64,000 nt of DNA from Takakia lepidozioides (taxonomy: Eukaryota; Streptophyta; Takakiopsida; Takakiales; Takakiaceae): the NCBI GenBank assembly GCA_030704615.1, contig CM060733.1, positions 43,462,001-43,526,000 on the forward strand, in the 5' to 3' direction. Below the pieces are notes generated by a model. The model was not told the DNA's origin. It searched no databases and worked only from the letters and a program-made list of their open reading frames with translations. Both the position numbers and the translations under genes were made by a program. Positions 36,067 through 48,109 of the stretch are shown here, piece by piece (positions within the stretch are counted from its first letter, which is position 1; each line of letters opens with the position of its first letter).

Positions 36067-36869
36067 CCCTTAAAGGACTAGCTAACTTTTGGTGGGCTAA
36101 AAAAGAGTACATACACTCATAGATGGGGGTGTAACTTCTTATCCCCAATCATCCAGAGGGATGAACCTTACACTTATGTGCATATCTACTGTGTACACGT
36201 CCTGTAAAAAATGTAGGCAAATTGACCATTGCATTTGGGAGATTATAACAAAATAATATGCCCCAATTTGTGAATGTATTCAAAAATTGCATGCAAAAAA
36301 TTGTTTGACCATAAAATTCCAATATCGAGTTGAATCTTCTTAGACAAAGGCCCTCCATAATCTGATTATATGGCACCTAAACCACTGCCTCCCACAAAAA
36401 TCAGACCAAAATTCCAAAAATTCAGATAGGCTGCTTTGTATGTGAAATCTGGGGGGTCAAATTGTCTTGTTTTGGCTTCTTTCATAATTACACCCTTGAG
36501 ATGATATTTGTTTTCCGATTCCTCTGGTAAGTAGGTGCCCAGTAACATTTCATAGTGCCCTGTCCAAAAAATTTGGGATTATGATAAATTTTCAGCCCTA
36601 GATGTTATTTTGAAGATTGCCCATTTGGCTGCCATGTAGGCAGGTCAATGGTGCTCTAACACTGGATTTTCTGACCCCTTGGCACTTTGAAAAATTCTAG
36701 GGAGCAGAGCCTTTATGATTTTTTGGCGCTGTAAATTTCCACACGTGCTCCTCTATGACATCCACAATTTATCTTCAGGGTTCACTTCCATCCACTATCA
36801 TCCACTATCAAACTGGAGCGTGGGAAAAAACTGACGCGACCCCATTCGGGTCGCGTCGTCCTTTAGGGG
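36067..36869. mobile_element. TTAA/CTAA-flanked MITE, piggyBac-like, copy 1 (803 bp)
   Basis: Ends are CCCTTAAAGGAC and GTCCTTTAGGGG, inverted with respect to each other. CTAA flanks both sides (36,063-36,066 and 36,870-36,873). A 10-bp perfect hairpin, GACGCGACCC / GGGTCGCGTC, lies near the right end (about 36,831-36,856). It shares GGGATGAACC, TGTAAAAA and GATTATAACAAAAT in the same order with the copy at 60,214. No transposase frame. A 4-bp TTAA-type duplication and CCC...GGG ends suggest piggyBac, but only by form. Confidence 0.8.
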
Positions 36870-36873
36870 CTAA

Positions 36874-39204
36874 GTAAGGATGGATACTTCAGGCCTGAGA
36901 AGGTAACCATTTTAACGAAGGTAATTTCTAGGCAGTTTTCTACGAATAACAGGGGGCGTGGAATTGGGTTTTGGAGTTGGAGACCCGGGGTGGTTTCCAA
37001 GTGAGGGGAGTGCGTGTTGGTTTACTCTCTCTATCCTGCAGAGCGGGATCTGTCAATTGTATTGGACTCTCTAGACTCGAATTGTTTGACAATTGATCAT
37101 AAAAGATACTCCAAGGTCCACATTTTGAAACCCAGGTTAATGCTCAGTCTACCCTGGTTTGATTGGGAGCAAGGAATAGGTGGAAAAAAAGGAGAGGTTA
37201 ACACACACCCAGATAACCAGGGTGGTAGATCTACTACAAATCTAACAATATTAAGGCAAGCTGAAGGCTCCAAATAACGAACTATTGATCTTCAATGCTG
37301 AGTGTCTCCAATCGCATGCAGCCTTCTGGTCCATTCTCCACTGATCTTCCTCTTTATCAAAAACCAGGATATGAACAGAATGAGCTAGCTAACTTAGATG
37401 GAAATATGTTATGTATGAACGTATGAACGAGTTAAAATTTATCCAAGACATAGCAAGACTTGGTATCCCAAGACATAGAAAATTTATCCAAGACATAGCA
37501 ACTAGGCAGGTTAGAGTGTAGTCTATTATCTTTGATTTGCTTGATCCAGCCTTATTACTGCTTCTTTTGCGCTGCACATGCCTGCCTGACATGCGTGCCC
37601 CGCAACTGTGTGACAACTGATGTATGCGCCGGCGTCACGGACCTCATTCACTGCAGTAGACCCACTACGTCCATGCATGACTACTACTTGAGTATCTCTG
37701 AAAAATTTCAAGAGCTTCACTGACACATGAGAGATCACTGCAGAACAAATTAATCTCAAAGACCTTCACTGTATTACAGGCTACAGCCTCATTCACTTCA
37801 CAGGAGACCCAAAACGTGCATGCATGGCTACTCCTACGTACTTGAATCCTACCTCTGAAAACTTCAAGACCTCACTGACACCGAGATTGGCCTGCTACAG
37901 TGAATTAGTGAACCCTGTATAAGTGTTGACGTGTTGACCCTCTCTAGGAGGTTTTTTTTTTTCCCTATGTACTCCCTGAAAACTTACAAAGGCAATAATG
38001 TGTCTATTGTTAAATTGTTAGAAAACTGCTATCTACCCCGCCTTCAGGAATCTGTCTTGGATAAATGTTACTTGACTATACCGTACATACAAACACGCTG
38101 CCATGAATGTGCAATTTAATAAGTGGAATACCACTTGCCCACCACCCCTGCATAGTTCAGTTTTGAGTGGCATGCTGACCGTCACAGATCTCTACTTCAA
38201 ACTATTTTTAGCCTGCAGCTTAAATAAAGTATTTTTCTGGTAAACCTTCATAAGTGTGTCCCCAGTAATATTTACTCCCGAGGGTTAATAGCTGGTATCC
38301 AGTACTCTCTCACAGCAGTCTAACTGTCACCTTCACTGTAAGTTATGCCTCTAAACAGCATTCACAGACCACTGGGTGAATGATAGAGTCCTACTTGAGT
38401 ATCTTGCAACAAGACCTTTCACTAACACAGAGATGCCTCTTGCAACGGTGGGAAGACGCCGTTCTCCGACGTGCGTCCTGCCAACGGAGGCAAATGGTAT
38501 GTGTGGCCTGGCTATCATAAACAGCATTCACGGACCCACTGGGTGAAGAACTAGTCTCTTACCTTCACTCATACAGAGATGGGTAGCTCTTGCCGTTTTC
38601 TCGCTGACACGGAGATGGGTAGCTCTTGGCCTTTTGTGGCAGCAGATGAACAGATTTAGTGCCTGGAGTTTTAGCCGTGATCGACGCTGGGATGTAGTAT
38701 CCCGTAAGTTTTGGGAGTATTTGCAGTCGATATGTAGACTGGACTCTACTTGCGCAACTGTGGCTGATCCCTATTAACTCTCCCGCTTCACACGCGTATT
38801 GGGCCCCTGTGGATTCCGGGATCAGCGCTCTCACGAAATTTACATTTCCACATGGGTTATGATTAGGGTATCATAAGTGAGCACGATCCACATGGATGAA
38901 ACTTCGCACAGTTGAATGAAAGGTGAGTGGATGGATGACTGAGAATGAAGTCTATCTTCTAACTCAAGGACAATGGGCTCCCATGTGAATGAACCCAGGT
39001 TTGAAAGGGGCCCTTTGATTTGTTGTTTTGTTTGTAAGGAGTTACCCACAATCAAACAAATACGTCTCAGCTACCAACTTTCTTGACTTTTATGGGTCCA
39101 TGTTGAAAGACTTGAAGAGGCTTTCTCAGCCAGAACAGTGACCAACGGGGTGGCTCCCTTTGCCCCTTTTGACAAAATTTTAGTGTTCCAACAAATAGTT
39201 GTCT
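36874..39204. repeat. Degenerate repeats, no gene
   Basis: Several diverged copies of a block with 'cattcactgcagtagacc..gcatg' and 'gagtatctctgaaaa..ttcaagag..tcactgacac' lie at about 37,645-37,735, 37,785-37,885, 38,355-38,430 and 38,520-38,620. Coding capacity is not evident. Confidence 0.4.
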
Positions 39205-39290
39205 AGAGAGAGAGAAGACTCCGGCCAAAGCCTAAGAGCCACTTCGCCTTATGGCTATTGCCCCCTTTGGGATGTGGGCCCTATTATAGT
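39205..39290 (+). repeat. Short interspersed repeat, family 'CTCCGGCC', copy 3
   Basis: (GA)n, GACTCCGGCC, AAGAGCCACTTCGCCTTATG, GGCTATTGCCCCC and GGGCCCTATTATAG. It matches the copies at 1,755 and, reversed, 9,018. Confidence 0.8.
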
Positions 39291-39502
39291 TGTCCATGAA
39301 ATACACTTACCCAAGTCACAAGCATTATCCTATGCGCTTCTTCCCCTGTGTTGTCTTCAAAGACGCCACCTATAGATGAAAAGTGTATTCCTGATGACAA
39401 TCATCCATGGCCTTGCGTTCATCCTTAATTAACTTTTTAATTAACAATCCATCCTTCATTGTAGTGGCCCTTTGCCTTTAGGGTGGGGACCTAAGTCCAT
39501 AC

Positions 39503-40218
39503 CACTGTTGGGCGATTATTTGGATTTTTTTGATATCAGGCGGCTACGGATGTTTCACTTTAACTTTGTATTCACATCCTCCGATTCCGGAATTTTGGAG
39601 CTTTCTCATTTTTTATATCCAGCCGGTTAACAATAAATATAAAATTTAAGCCTATGCGGTTATGGACAAATGGACTTTCTCTCTAGATGGCATCCGGCAG
39701 TTCATTATCCGGTTATCAAACAAGTCATGGTTTACTTTAATGATGTAAAATAAATCAAAAATTAAAATCTAATGAAAAATAATATTAATGAAAAATAATA
39801 AAGTTATTTGTATCAAAGAGTTCGAACCATAATCTGACCTAAATTATATCACACCTAAATTATATCACAGTTGAATATATTTGAGGTGTTCATCAATGTT
39901 ATTCAATCACGTTATTCAATGGCCACATCCTTTATGTAACCATATAACCTGTTAGTAACCTCTGGTTAAAGGACAGATGTAAAGGTTCATAACCTGCCTC
40001 TTGTGGGCCATTAGTTCCGGATCAAAACAAATATAAAAAAAAAAAAAAACCACGTGTTCTCAACCGGATCCAGTTATCCGAGCTACTCATATCCGGGGGT
40101 TCCTAACGGAGGTGGATTTTTTATTTTTTGACCTCCGGAAGATCCACATATATATATATATATCCGGGTTGGGATCCGTGGGGGGTTTGAGGCAGAATCA
40201 AATATCTGCCCAACACTT
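39503..40218. mobile_element. Non-autonomous hAT element (MITE), 716 bp
   Basis: Ends CACTGTTGGGCGA and TGCCCAACACTT. Perfect 8-bp target duplication GTCCATAC at 39,495-39,502 and 40,219-40,226. The interior is AT-rich with many CCGGTT motifs and a (TA)n run, and no transposase. The first 30 bases resemble the element at 12,087. Confidence 0.9.
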
Positions 40219-40501
40219 GTCCATACCAATGTTGGCCGGGTATGGCATCTGGACATGCATATCTGGCGGTTTTTTGCACATATGCACAGCCGGAAAGTGT
40301 AGCCCTTGACTAACCAAAGGGAACCGGCAAAAGCCATTGAGCTTCCTAACCGGTTAGAGAACCGGCATCGTGATTGTAAGGAAGTTATATCCGGAGCATA
40401 GAACTTGAGCACAACGCTGAGCGTAGGAAAATGGAGGAGTGAGCACCAAAATACGGCAATAGGGTACCCAAGTATCCACGGAAATATATATATATATATA
40501 T

Positions 40502-40651
40502 AGACGCCTCCCAAAGGGAGCGTAAATATTCACCACAAGGGCTACTGCCTCCAGCTGAAAGGTGGGCACCTTCATGACAGGCCAGACCGTGGTTTGAACT
40601 CACAACCACGTGGTATGTGCCCATTACCGCTGGGCTAGATGCTAGTTGTCT
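40502..40651 (-). mobile_element. tRNA-derived SINE, copy 1
   Basis: On the minus strand the 5' end has a Pol III A box (TAGCCCAGCGG) and B box (GAGTTCAAACC) about 35 bases apart, as in a tRNA head, then a body with CAGTAGCCCTTGTGGTGAA and a 3' end CTCCCTTTGGGAGGCGTC, followed by a (TA)n tract. Full match at 46,048-46,210. Confidence 0.85.
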
Positions 40652-41204
40652 CCACGGAAATAGAATATGCGCGAATAGGGTTCCTACCAGCCCTACCTTT
40701 TTAGGAAAAACACCAAAAAGTGTTGGCCCACAATACCCTTATGCAAAAAACAGGGCCAAAAATAAAAAGCTTCAGCGAGAAATTGGAGGTTCCCTGGGCA
40801 GTTGGTGCCAAAAAGCACCATGACCCACCCTTTTCGCTTGGGAACTGGGGAGCATTGCGCCATAAACCAAGGGCTGGCGCCCCATCACACCAAGAATCAG
40901 CACGATTTCTCCACCATTTGCACAGTTCTACTATGTGGCGCTAGAGGGAAGTTTACATGTGTGAATATATATTTGTGTTGAGCAACAATGCCAATAGCCA
41001 TATTGCCATATTGCACAATATTTTGGGAAGACAATAGGAATAATGGAAGAATTTTATGGACGCGTGTGATCTGATGGTACTTTCGCAGGATTCCGGCAGC
41101 CTGGGCTCATCCGGCGGGGCCCCTGTCAAATCATCCCCACCCCCCCCCCCTCTTATCTCGTTTCACTATTAAATACTTAAGAATTCGAGAAGGTTGCAAG
41201 TTGT

Positions 41205-41290
41205 GGTGGATAGCGTGATGGTAAGGTAATAGCATTGCAGGCGGTGAGGTTCAAGATTCGATTCTTGATCGGAGGCTCTTGTAGTGTAAC
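41205..41290 (+). mobile_element. tRNA-like SINE head, second family
   Basis: Contains GGATAGCGTGATGGTAAGG (A-box-like) and GATTCGATTCTTG (B-box-like) in tRNA spacing. It runs directly into a hairpin array. Acceptor-stem pairing is not convincing, so I do not call a tRNA gene. Confidence 0.55.
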
Positions 41291-41452
41291 CCCGGTCGAT
41301 GTAACCCTCTGTAACTTACACCGAGTGGAGTTACACTCCATTCTGTGTAACCCCAAGTGGAGTTACACATCTCGTAGTGTAACCCAATGTAACCCCAAGT
41401 GGAGTTACACACCTCGTCGTGTAACCCAGTGTAACCCCGATCGGAGTTGACA
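41278..41452. repeat. Array of short inverted repeats (GTGTAAC...GTTACAC)
   Basis: Four or so diverged units, each able to form a hairpin: GTGTAACCCC / GTGGAGTTACAC with a short loop. Units occur around 41,285-41,334, 41,345-41,369, 41,375-41,411 and 41,417-41,452. Function unknown. Confidence 0.8.
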
Positions 41453-41949
41453 CTCTTTTAGTTCCATGTCACTCTCAAGAGAGGGTGGGGAAATTTGACA
41501 TGGCGGAAACCTACGTACCATCCTATCAATGGTTGCACTATTATCTTCCAATATTTTGCATACTTTTGGTTTACACTAGACATAGGATGGGAGTTTAATG
41601 CGTCAGTGCGAGGCTTGCTGCCGGTACGATTCCCGGAGCTAACTGGAGGGCCCCATGGGCCCGCGGTCAAATCCCCCCCCCCCATTCCCTTGTGTATGCT
41701 TCACGTCCCTCCGAGGGTCCCACGCTCCATGTTACTAGCCCTTGCCATCTAAGTCCAAGTGCAATCCTCTCTGTATCCAAGTGCTCTCCTATGTCGAGGC
41801 CCACCTCTAGTGTTGCCTAGGGCCCATGTGTGAAGAATTGAAATCTAAGCCCAAGTGCAATAATCTATTCATGTATCCAAGTGCATCTCCCATATAGAGC
41901 CCAAGTGTCCAAGTGCAATCCCATATCTAATCATTTCTTTTTTTTCAGA

Positions 41950-42945
41950 GAGCCTATGACCAGATTTGAACCGGAGACCTTTCCCTTGATATCTCTCCCA
42001 TCGAGGCTCCAACCATTGTCCCAGGAATGCCCACTTTGCCATTTTTACTATTTTTTATGAATTTCCAGCGACCAAAAGTACTTGGAATTCCATATCTCCC
42101 ACACCGCAGGTCCAAAAATCGTGAGACCAAGCCCGTGCACCCTTCCTCGTCGAGGGCTTTCCAACGGTACCAAGCACCGGCCATGGGGCCCCGCGGTTTG
42201 GGAGATCTCAACAACCTTTCCCTTGATATCTCTCCCGTCGAGGCTCCAACCATTGTCCCTCGATTGCCCACTTTGCCATTTTTGCTATTTTTTGTGAATT
42301 TCCAACATGCAAAAGTACTTGGAATTCCGTATCCCCCACACCGCATCCCCAAAAATCGTGAGACCAAGCCCGTGCACCCCTCCTCATCGAGGGCTTTCCA
42401 ACGGTACCAAGCACCGGCCATGGGGCCTCGCGGTTTGGGAGATCTCAACAACGCTACACCTTTCCCTTGATATCTCTCCCGTCGAGGCTCCAACCATTGT
42501 CCCTCGAATGCCCACTTTGCCATTTTTACTTTGTGAATTTCCAACATGCAAAAGTACTTGGAATTCCGTATCCCCCACACCGCATCCCCAAAAATCGTGA
42601 GACCAAGCCCGTGCACCCCTCCTCGTCGAGGGCTTTCCAACTGTACCAAGCACCGGCGCTGGGGCCCGCGGTATGGGAGATCTCAACAACGCTACACCTT
42701 TCCCTTGATATCTCTCCTGTCGAGGCTCCAACCATTGTCCCTGGAGTGCCCACTTTGCCATTTCTGCTATTTTTTGTGAATTTCCAACATGCAAAAGTAC
42801 TTGGAATTCCGTATCCCCCACACCGCATGTCCAAAAATCGTGAGACCAAGCCGGTGCACCCCTCCTCATCGAGGGCTTTCCAACGGCACCAAGCACCGAC
42901 GGGGCCCCGCGGTTTGGGAGATCTCAACGACGCTACAAACAAAAC
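41950..42945 (-). repeat. Tandem array of about 240-bp SINE-like units
   Basis: CCTTTCCCTTGATATCTCTC recurs at 41,978, 42,215, 42,459 and 42,697, spacing 237-244 bp, giving four units. Read on the minus strand, the left-most unit ends in a tRNA-like segment, GCCTCGATGGGAGAG then GGTTCAAATCTGG (A-box and B-box-like), and a poly(A) run, so the monomer looks like a SINE. The other units lost the B box at the junctions. Partial copies are at 43,945-44,040, 45,085-45,260 and 45,430-45,540. Long open frames through it on both strands are caused by the repeat and are not called genes. Confidence 0.8.
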
Positions 42946-43139
42946 AAAACAAAACAAGCCTAAAACGACGATTGGCTCTCTTGCTTTGGCAAAACATAAG
43001 AAGAAGGTGAGAGAGGGGCATGACTCAGCACAACACACCAATCGGTGCCTTGACACGATGTAAGGTCCTCTGACCACATTTTCTCCATTGACTTCAACAT
43101 GATGCAAAGTCTCTCTCTACAAGAGAGCCAACAAACAAA

Positions 43140-45440
43140 CTGGCTTCCTTCATATATTGACTAGGGTAGCCTGTGCCGTTGGCCCAAGTTTCCACTGTCA
43201 TCTAAGTCCAAGTGCAATCCCCTATGTATCTAGAAACCCTCATGTTTGGGAGATCTAGGCCTAGGGTAGCCTACGCCACTGGCCCATGTGTGAAGAATTG
43301 AAATCTTTCTTATGTATCCAAGTGGGTCTCCTATATCGAGGCCCTCTAGTGTAGCCTGTGTCATTGGCCCATGTGTGAAAAATTGAAATCTAAGCCCAAG
43401 TGCAATTTCTTATGTATCCAAGTGGATCTCCTATGTCGAGGCCCAAATGCAACCTCTAGGGTAGCATGTGTCGTTGGCCTAAGTGTCCAGTATCATCAAG
43501 TCCCAGTGCAATCCCTATGTATCCAAATATGTCTCCTATGTCGAGGCCCGTGTGTGAAGAATTGAAATCTAAGCTAAGTGCAATCTCCTATGTATCCAAG
43601 TTCTTCTCCCATGTAGAGGCCCAAGTGCAATCTCCAGTGTCCAATGTCATCTAAGTCCAAGTGCAATCCCAAAGCCCACTTTGCTATTTTTGCAATCTCT
43701 CTTGTGGAGGCTTCATATATTGATATATCCACTTTCCTATTTTTCATGAATTTTCAGTGATCAAAAGCACTTGAAATTCCAAAATCTGCCACATGATGAG
43801 CCAATCATAGCTCCAGGAAAAGCCCACTTTGCTATTTTTTTTTAATCCCCTATGTATCAAAGTGCATTTCCGATGTTGAGGCCCAAATGCAACCTCTAGG
43901 GTAGCTTTTGCCATTGGCCCAAGTGTCCAATGTCATCTAAGTAAGTTTTTTTCCACAGAGCCTATGATCAGATTTGAACCGGAGACCTTTCCCTTGATAT
44001 CTCTCCCGTCGAAGCTCCTGCAACCATTGTCCCAGGAATGCCTGTCGAACGGTTTTTACTCACCCATCCCTTAGCTATCCGAGGTGGAAACTCCAAGATA
44101 GAAGAGTTGGAAATCTCTAAGCACTCAGCCCGCTCAGAACAATCAATCATGACCTACAACTAGTGTATCATGGGGGTGCTTCCTATTTGTATTCCTTCTC
44201 GCGTTCATGTTAGCAAGCTACCTTACTGTCTATGATTAAGTATCAGATTGCTTCTGCAATCTTCCATGTTCCATCTATCCAAGCATTCATTCCACAGCTT
44301 CACTCAGGTCTCTCTACACAGTGTGAATATGAAATATATATCAGATTAATGTCTATCAAGTATCAGGCCGAAACCATGGTGTCTCTAATTTGTTCTACAG
44401 TGCATCTCTACAGCTTGCATGAATCAAGCATCATCTCGTCGTATCTCCTCCTCTATATAATCTCCATCTCTGTGCTCCAAGATCGTGCTCTCTCTCTCAT
44501 CTCCTCCAGTGATGACCCAGAAGTGCTCCAAGAAGTTACCCTCTCCATGTTGCTCCTCTGCCTATTCTACTTGCAAGCTGTTCTAACCGCCTAACTAACT
44601 AATTGTCATCCAAGACAGAATGCACGCTCCCTGTGCAGATGTCGTTCCCACACAGTCATTCCCTGCCAATGATAACCGTTCCATGTGTACGCTGTGACGG
44701 GCTGTACCAAGCTGTGTCGGGCTGTGCCCTGTGCCGAGCTGTGACTGGTTGTGTGAAACTGTGTCGGACTATGTCTGACTGTGGTAGGCTGTGATAGGCT
44801 GTGTAAGGCTGTGACTGACTGTGTCAGGCTATGTCAAGCTGTGTCAAACTGTGTCTAACTGTGTCAAACTGTGTCTAACTGTGTCAAACTGTGTCTAACT
44901 GTGTCTAACTGTGTCAGACTGTGTAAGGTTGTGACAAGTTGTGTCAGGCTGTGTCAGTATGCCTACCACCTACAGCATGTGTCACCCTAAGGCCTCTGTT
45001 GGTCTGAGTCTATCATCCGTAAGTCTGCGCAAAATTAAGGGTACCCCACATAACCCGTAAAACTGTCTCAGTCCCAAACAACCCTCTAACAATGCCCACT
45101 TTGCCATTTTTGCTATTTTTTGTGAATTTCCAGCGACAAAAAATACTTGGAATTCCACCCTCCCTCACCACTTGTCCAAAAATCATGAGACCAAGCCGGT
45201 GCACCCCTCCTCATCGAGGGCTTTCCCAAGCACCGGGGCTGGGCCTCGTGGTTTGGGAGATCTCAACGACGCTACAAACAAAACAAACAAAACAAAACAA
45301 AACAAACGTCTCGCGTCATGTATTGACTAGGGTAGCATGTGTTGTTGGCCCAAGTGTCTAGTGTCATCTAAGTCCAAGTGCAATCCCCTATGTATCAAAG
45401 TGCGTCTCCTATGTTGAGGCCCAAATGTAACCTCAACGTT
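43140..45440. repeat. Degenerate about 110-bp interspersed repeats
   Basis: Phrases such as AAGTCCAAGTGCAATCCC, TATGTATCCAAGTG and CTCTAGGGTAGCCTGTG recur many times in this stretch and at 41,745-41,930, between pieces of the 240-bp family. It has no protein content. Confidence 0.75.
44690..44965 (+). repeat. Minisatellite, unit about 10 bp
   Basis: About 27 imperfect units of the form GGCTGTGTCA / AACTGTGTCT. The most regular part is near 44,835-44,925. Confidence 0.9.
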
Positions 45441-45894
45441 TGTCCAAAAATCATGAGATCAAGCCGGTGCACCCCTCGTCATCGAGGGCTTTCCAACGGC
45501 ACCAAGCACCAGGGCTGGGCCCCGCGGTTTGGGAGATCGCTATAAACAAAACAAGCAAAACAAAACAAACGTCTCGCTTCATGTATTGATTTGAGAGATA
45601 TTATCGATTTTTATCAAGCCATTTTTAGGCTTTAAAAGTTAATTTTTTTCTATTTAGGCATAAGGTTATTTTTTAGACACAAAAAATAACTTTTTTTCCT
45701 ATTCTAGACATAGAAATAACTTTTTTTTACCTATTTTGGTCTTGTGCCTATTTGAGACAACCTCTTACAACATTATATAAGTTGGGGGTGAGCTCTGTGT
45801 ACCTCATTCCATCTCTCTCCCACGGATGAGCTTACTTGTTGAGTGAAACTAGCTGGGACTCTATAGAGATTGACTGCTATTCCGCATCTAAGGG

Positions 45895-47470
45895 TTCTTG
45901 AGGTTTGCTATCATCTATTGCATGCTTTAAACTCCTTCTCGAGTGGTGCGTGGTAGATGAGCATCGTTCTCTATTGTGTCTATTCTCTTACAAAAGAGAC
46001 ATTGTACTTCTTCTGTCATCTCAGTGAAATAGTTTCAATCAAAAGTATGACGTCTCCCGAAGGGAGCGTAACTTATGGTGTCACTTCACCACAAGGGCTA
46101 CTGCCTTCCAGCTAGGTGGACACCTTCATGACACACCAGACCGTGGTTTGAGCCCACAACCACATCCAACGTGGTATGTGCCCATTACCACTGGGCTACA
46201 TGCTGGTTGTCAATAGTTTCAATCACATATATTTGCCTCTTTGCATATCTATGCAATTGCATCAAGTAGAAGATCTCAACATCACTTCTTTTCTAGTTTT
46301 TTGTCTCTCAGGATCAACGCTATTAGTTTTTATTCCCAGGATCTAGATATCTACAAGTTTTTTCAAGGTGCCCATACCAGGCCCCGCTAAAAACGTTCTG
46401 GTTTGGGTTATGTTCTTATTGCACCCGGTGCATTCGCGGTCCGCATCCTGTTGCACTGCTACATTTGTCTCCATTCTTTTAAAGATCCTAAGCATTTTTA
46501 AGCAACAGCGTCTCTATTTTTTTGATCATGAAGCTTTTCATTCATCCGATGAGGCGACAAGCCGAAGACCGAGTACTTCATCTTGAAGATCGGAAGATAG
46601 AGACCATGGCGGTTCATTTTCAAGAAGAAGCACGGTTGTAGGCTTCACCGATTCAAGCAATTGTTCTATGTTCGTCTACGTGCTTGAGGCTCTCGCGAGT
46701 TTCTTCTTTCTTGGAGTATCTAAACCTTGATGACTTTGCACAACATGCTACACCGTTGACTTTTCAATCTACTCACAAGTTGACTGGCAAGTGGACCCCT
46801 CTGATTCTGAAGCTTGAACATTCACGTGTGTTTTATTCTAAACCTTAGGACGTGAATCCTAAACCCTAAATTTCATTACTGCTACATTTGTCTCCATTCT
46901 CTTAGTGAGCCTTAGGTTTGCTATCATCTATTGCATGCTTTAAACTCCTTCTCGAGTGTTGCGTGTTCGATGAGCATCTAAGTTGTTCTCTACTGTGTCT
47001 ATTCTCTTGCAAAAGAGATATGGTACTATTCTCCTGTCATTTCAGTAAAATAGTTTCAATCACATATATTTGTCTCTTTGCATATCTATGCAGTTGCATC
47101 AAGTAGAACATCTCAACATCACTTCTTTTCTAACTTTCTGTCTCTCAAGATCAACGCTATTAGTTTCGGTTCCCAAGATCTAGATATCTACAAGTTTTTT
47201 CAAGGTGCCTATACCCGGTCCCCCTAAAAACTTTTTGGTTTCGGATTGTGTTCTTATTGCACCCGGTGCATTCACGGTCCGCATCTTGTTGCACTGCTAC
47301 ATTTGTCTCCATTCTTTTAAAGTTCATTTTCAAGAAGAAGCACAGTTCTAGGCTTCACCGAGATCAAGCAATTGTTCTATGTTTGTCTGCATGTTTGAGG
47401 CTCTCGCGAGTTTCTTCTATCTTGGAGTATCTTAGCCCTGGAGTACCTGGAGTGTTGCATATTAGATGAG
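45895..47470. repeat. Direct duplication of about 0.5-0.8 kb blocks, LTR-like context
   Basis: Segments 45,900-46,700 and 46,915-47,420 repeat each other: GCTATCATCTATTGCATGC, CTCTTGCAAAAGAGA, TTATTGCACCCGGTGCATTC, CTGCTACATTTGTCTCCATT. A TATATAA at about 45,773 and a CT-rich leader before it suggest a retroelement LTR, but I see no primer-binding site, gag or pol. The SINE at 46,048-46,210 is present only in the first copy, so it inserted after the duplication or was lost. Confidence 0.65.
46048..46210 (-). mobile_element. tRNA-derived SINE, copy 2
   Basis: Same family as 40,502-40,651. Minus-strand A box TAGCCCAGTGG and B box GGGCTCAAACC, body CAGTAGCCCTTGTGGTGAA, 3' end CTCCCTTCGGGAGACGTC. 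It carries a small insertion (ATGTTGG-like) between the boxes compared with copy 1. Confidence 0.85.
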
Positions 47471-48109
47471 CATCTAAGTCATTCTCTCTTTTTGCCTATT
47501 TGCATATCTTTGCAGTTGTATCTAGAACATCTGAACATCACTTCTTTTCTAGCTTTCTGTCTCTCAGGATCAATGCTATTAATACTTATTCACATGATCT
47601 AGATATCTAGATATCTGTAGCCTCTGGTATTGTCCACTCTGCTCCTCTTACGCTGGTAGAGTTCTGGCGCAACTATCTAAACGTTCTCTAATCTACAACA
47701 TTCTCCCCCACATCCAACAGCCACGTGGGGCCAAAGCCAAAGCCACGTGGGGTGCAACTTTGGTTAGTCCATTTTATACTTAGCCAAAGTTGGACTTAGT
47801 CAAATTTGGAGACCAAGTGTGAGCCACTTACCTCCGGCTTCAAAAGTTTCAGACAACCTTGCAGATGTCAACTCCCTTTTAGTCGATTTTTATTTTTTAT
47901 TTTTTAAAAGGAAACCGGGAGCGACAGCCCACACTTCAGGCCCTTGAGGAGGGGGAAAAATTCATTTTTCATGCGGCTGGGATACATATATCCCCCTTTT
48001 CCTGGACCATCCTCTAATGGATAGGCCCCGCAAACTTGAGAGGCATTATTCCTATATACTTACTTTATCCCAAAACTTGCATGTGAGGAAACAGAAATCC
48101 CAACCCTTT
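47471..48109. other. Intergenic, no gene seen
   Basis: Contains further weak copies of the preceding duplication near 47,500-47,620 and a duplicated 'caaagccacgtggggt' motif at about 47,720-47,755. Nothing else supported. Confidence 0.4.

Noticed and set aside
41205-41290. Possible tRNA gene
   Set aside because: A and B boxes are present but a clean acceptor stem and anticodon arm cannot be drawn; treated as a SINE head.
41954-43107. Several 150-230-codon frames on both strands over the 240-bp array
   Set aside because: They result from tandem repetition of one short open stretch; frames change between units and a tRNA-like SINE origin explains the sequence better.
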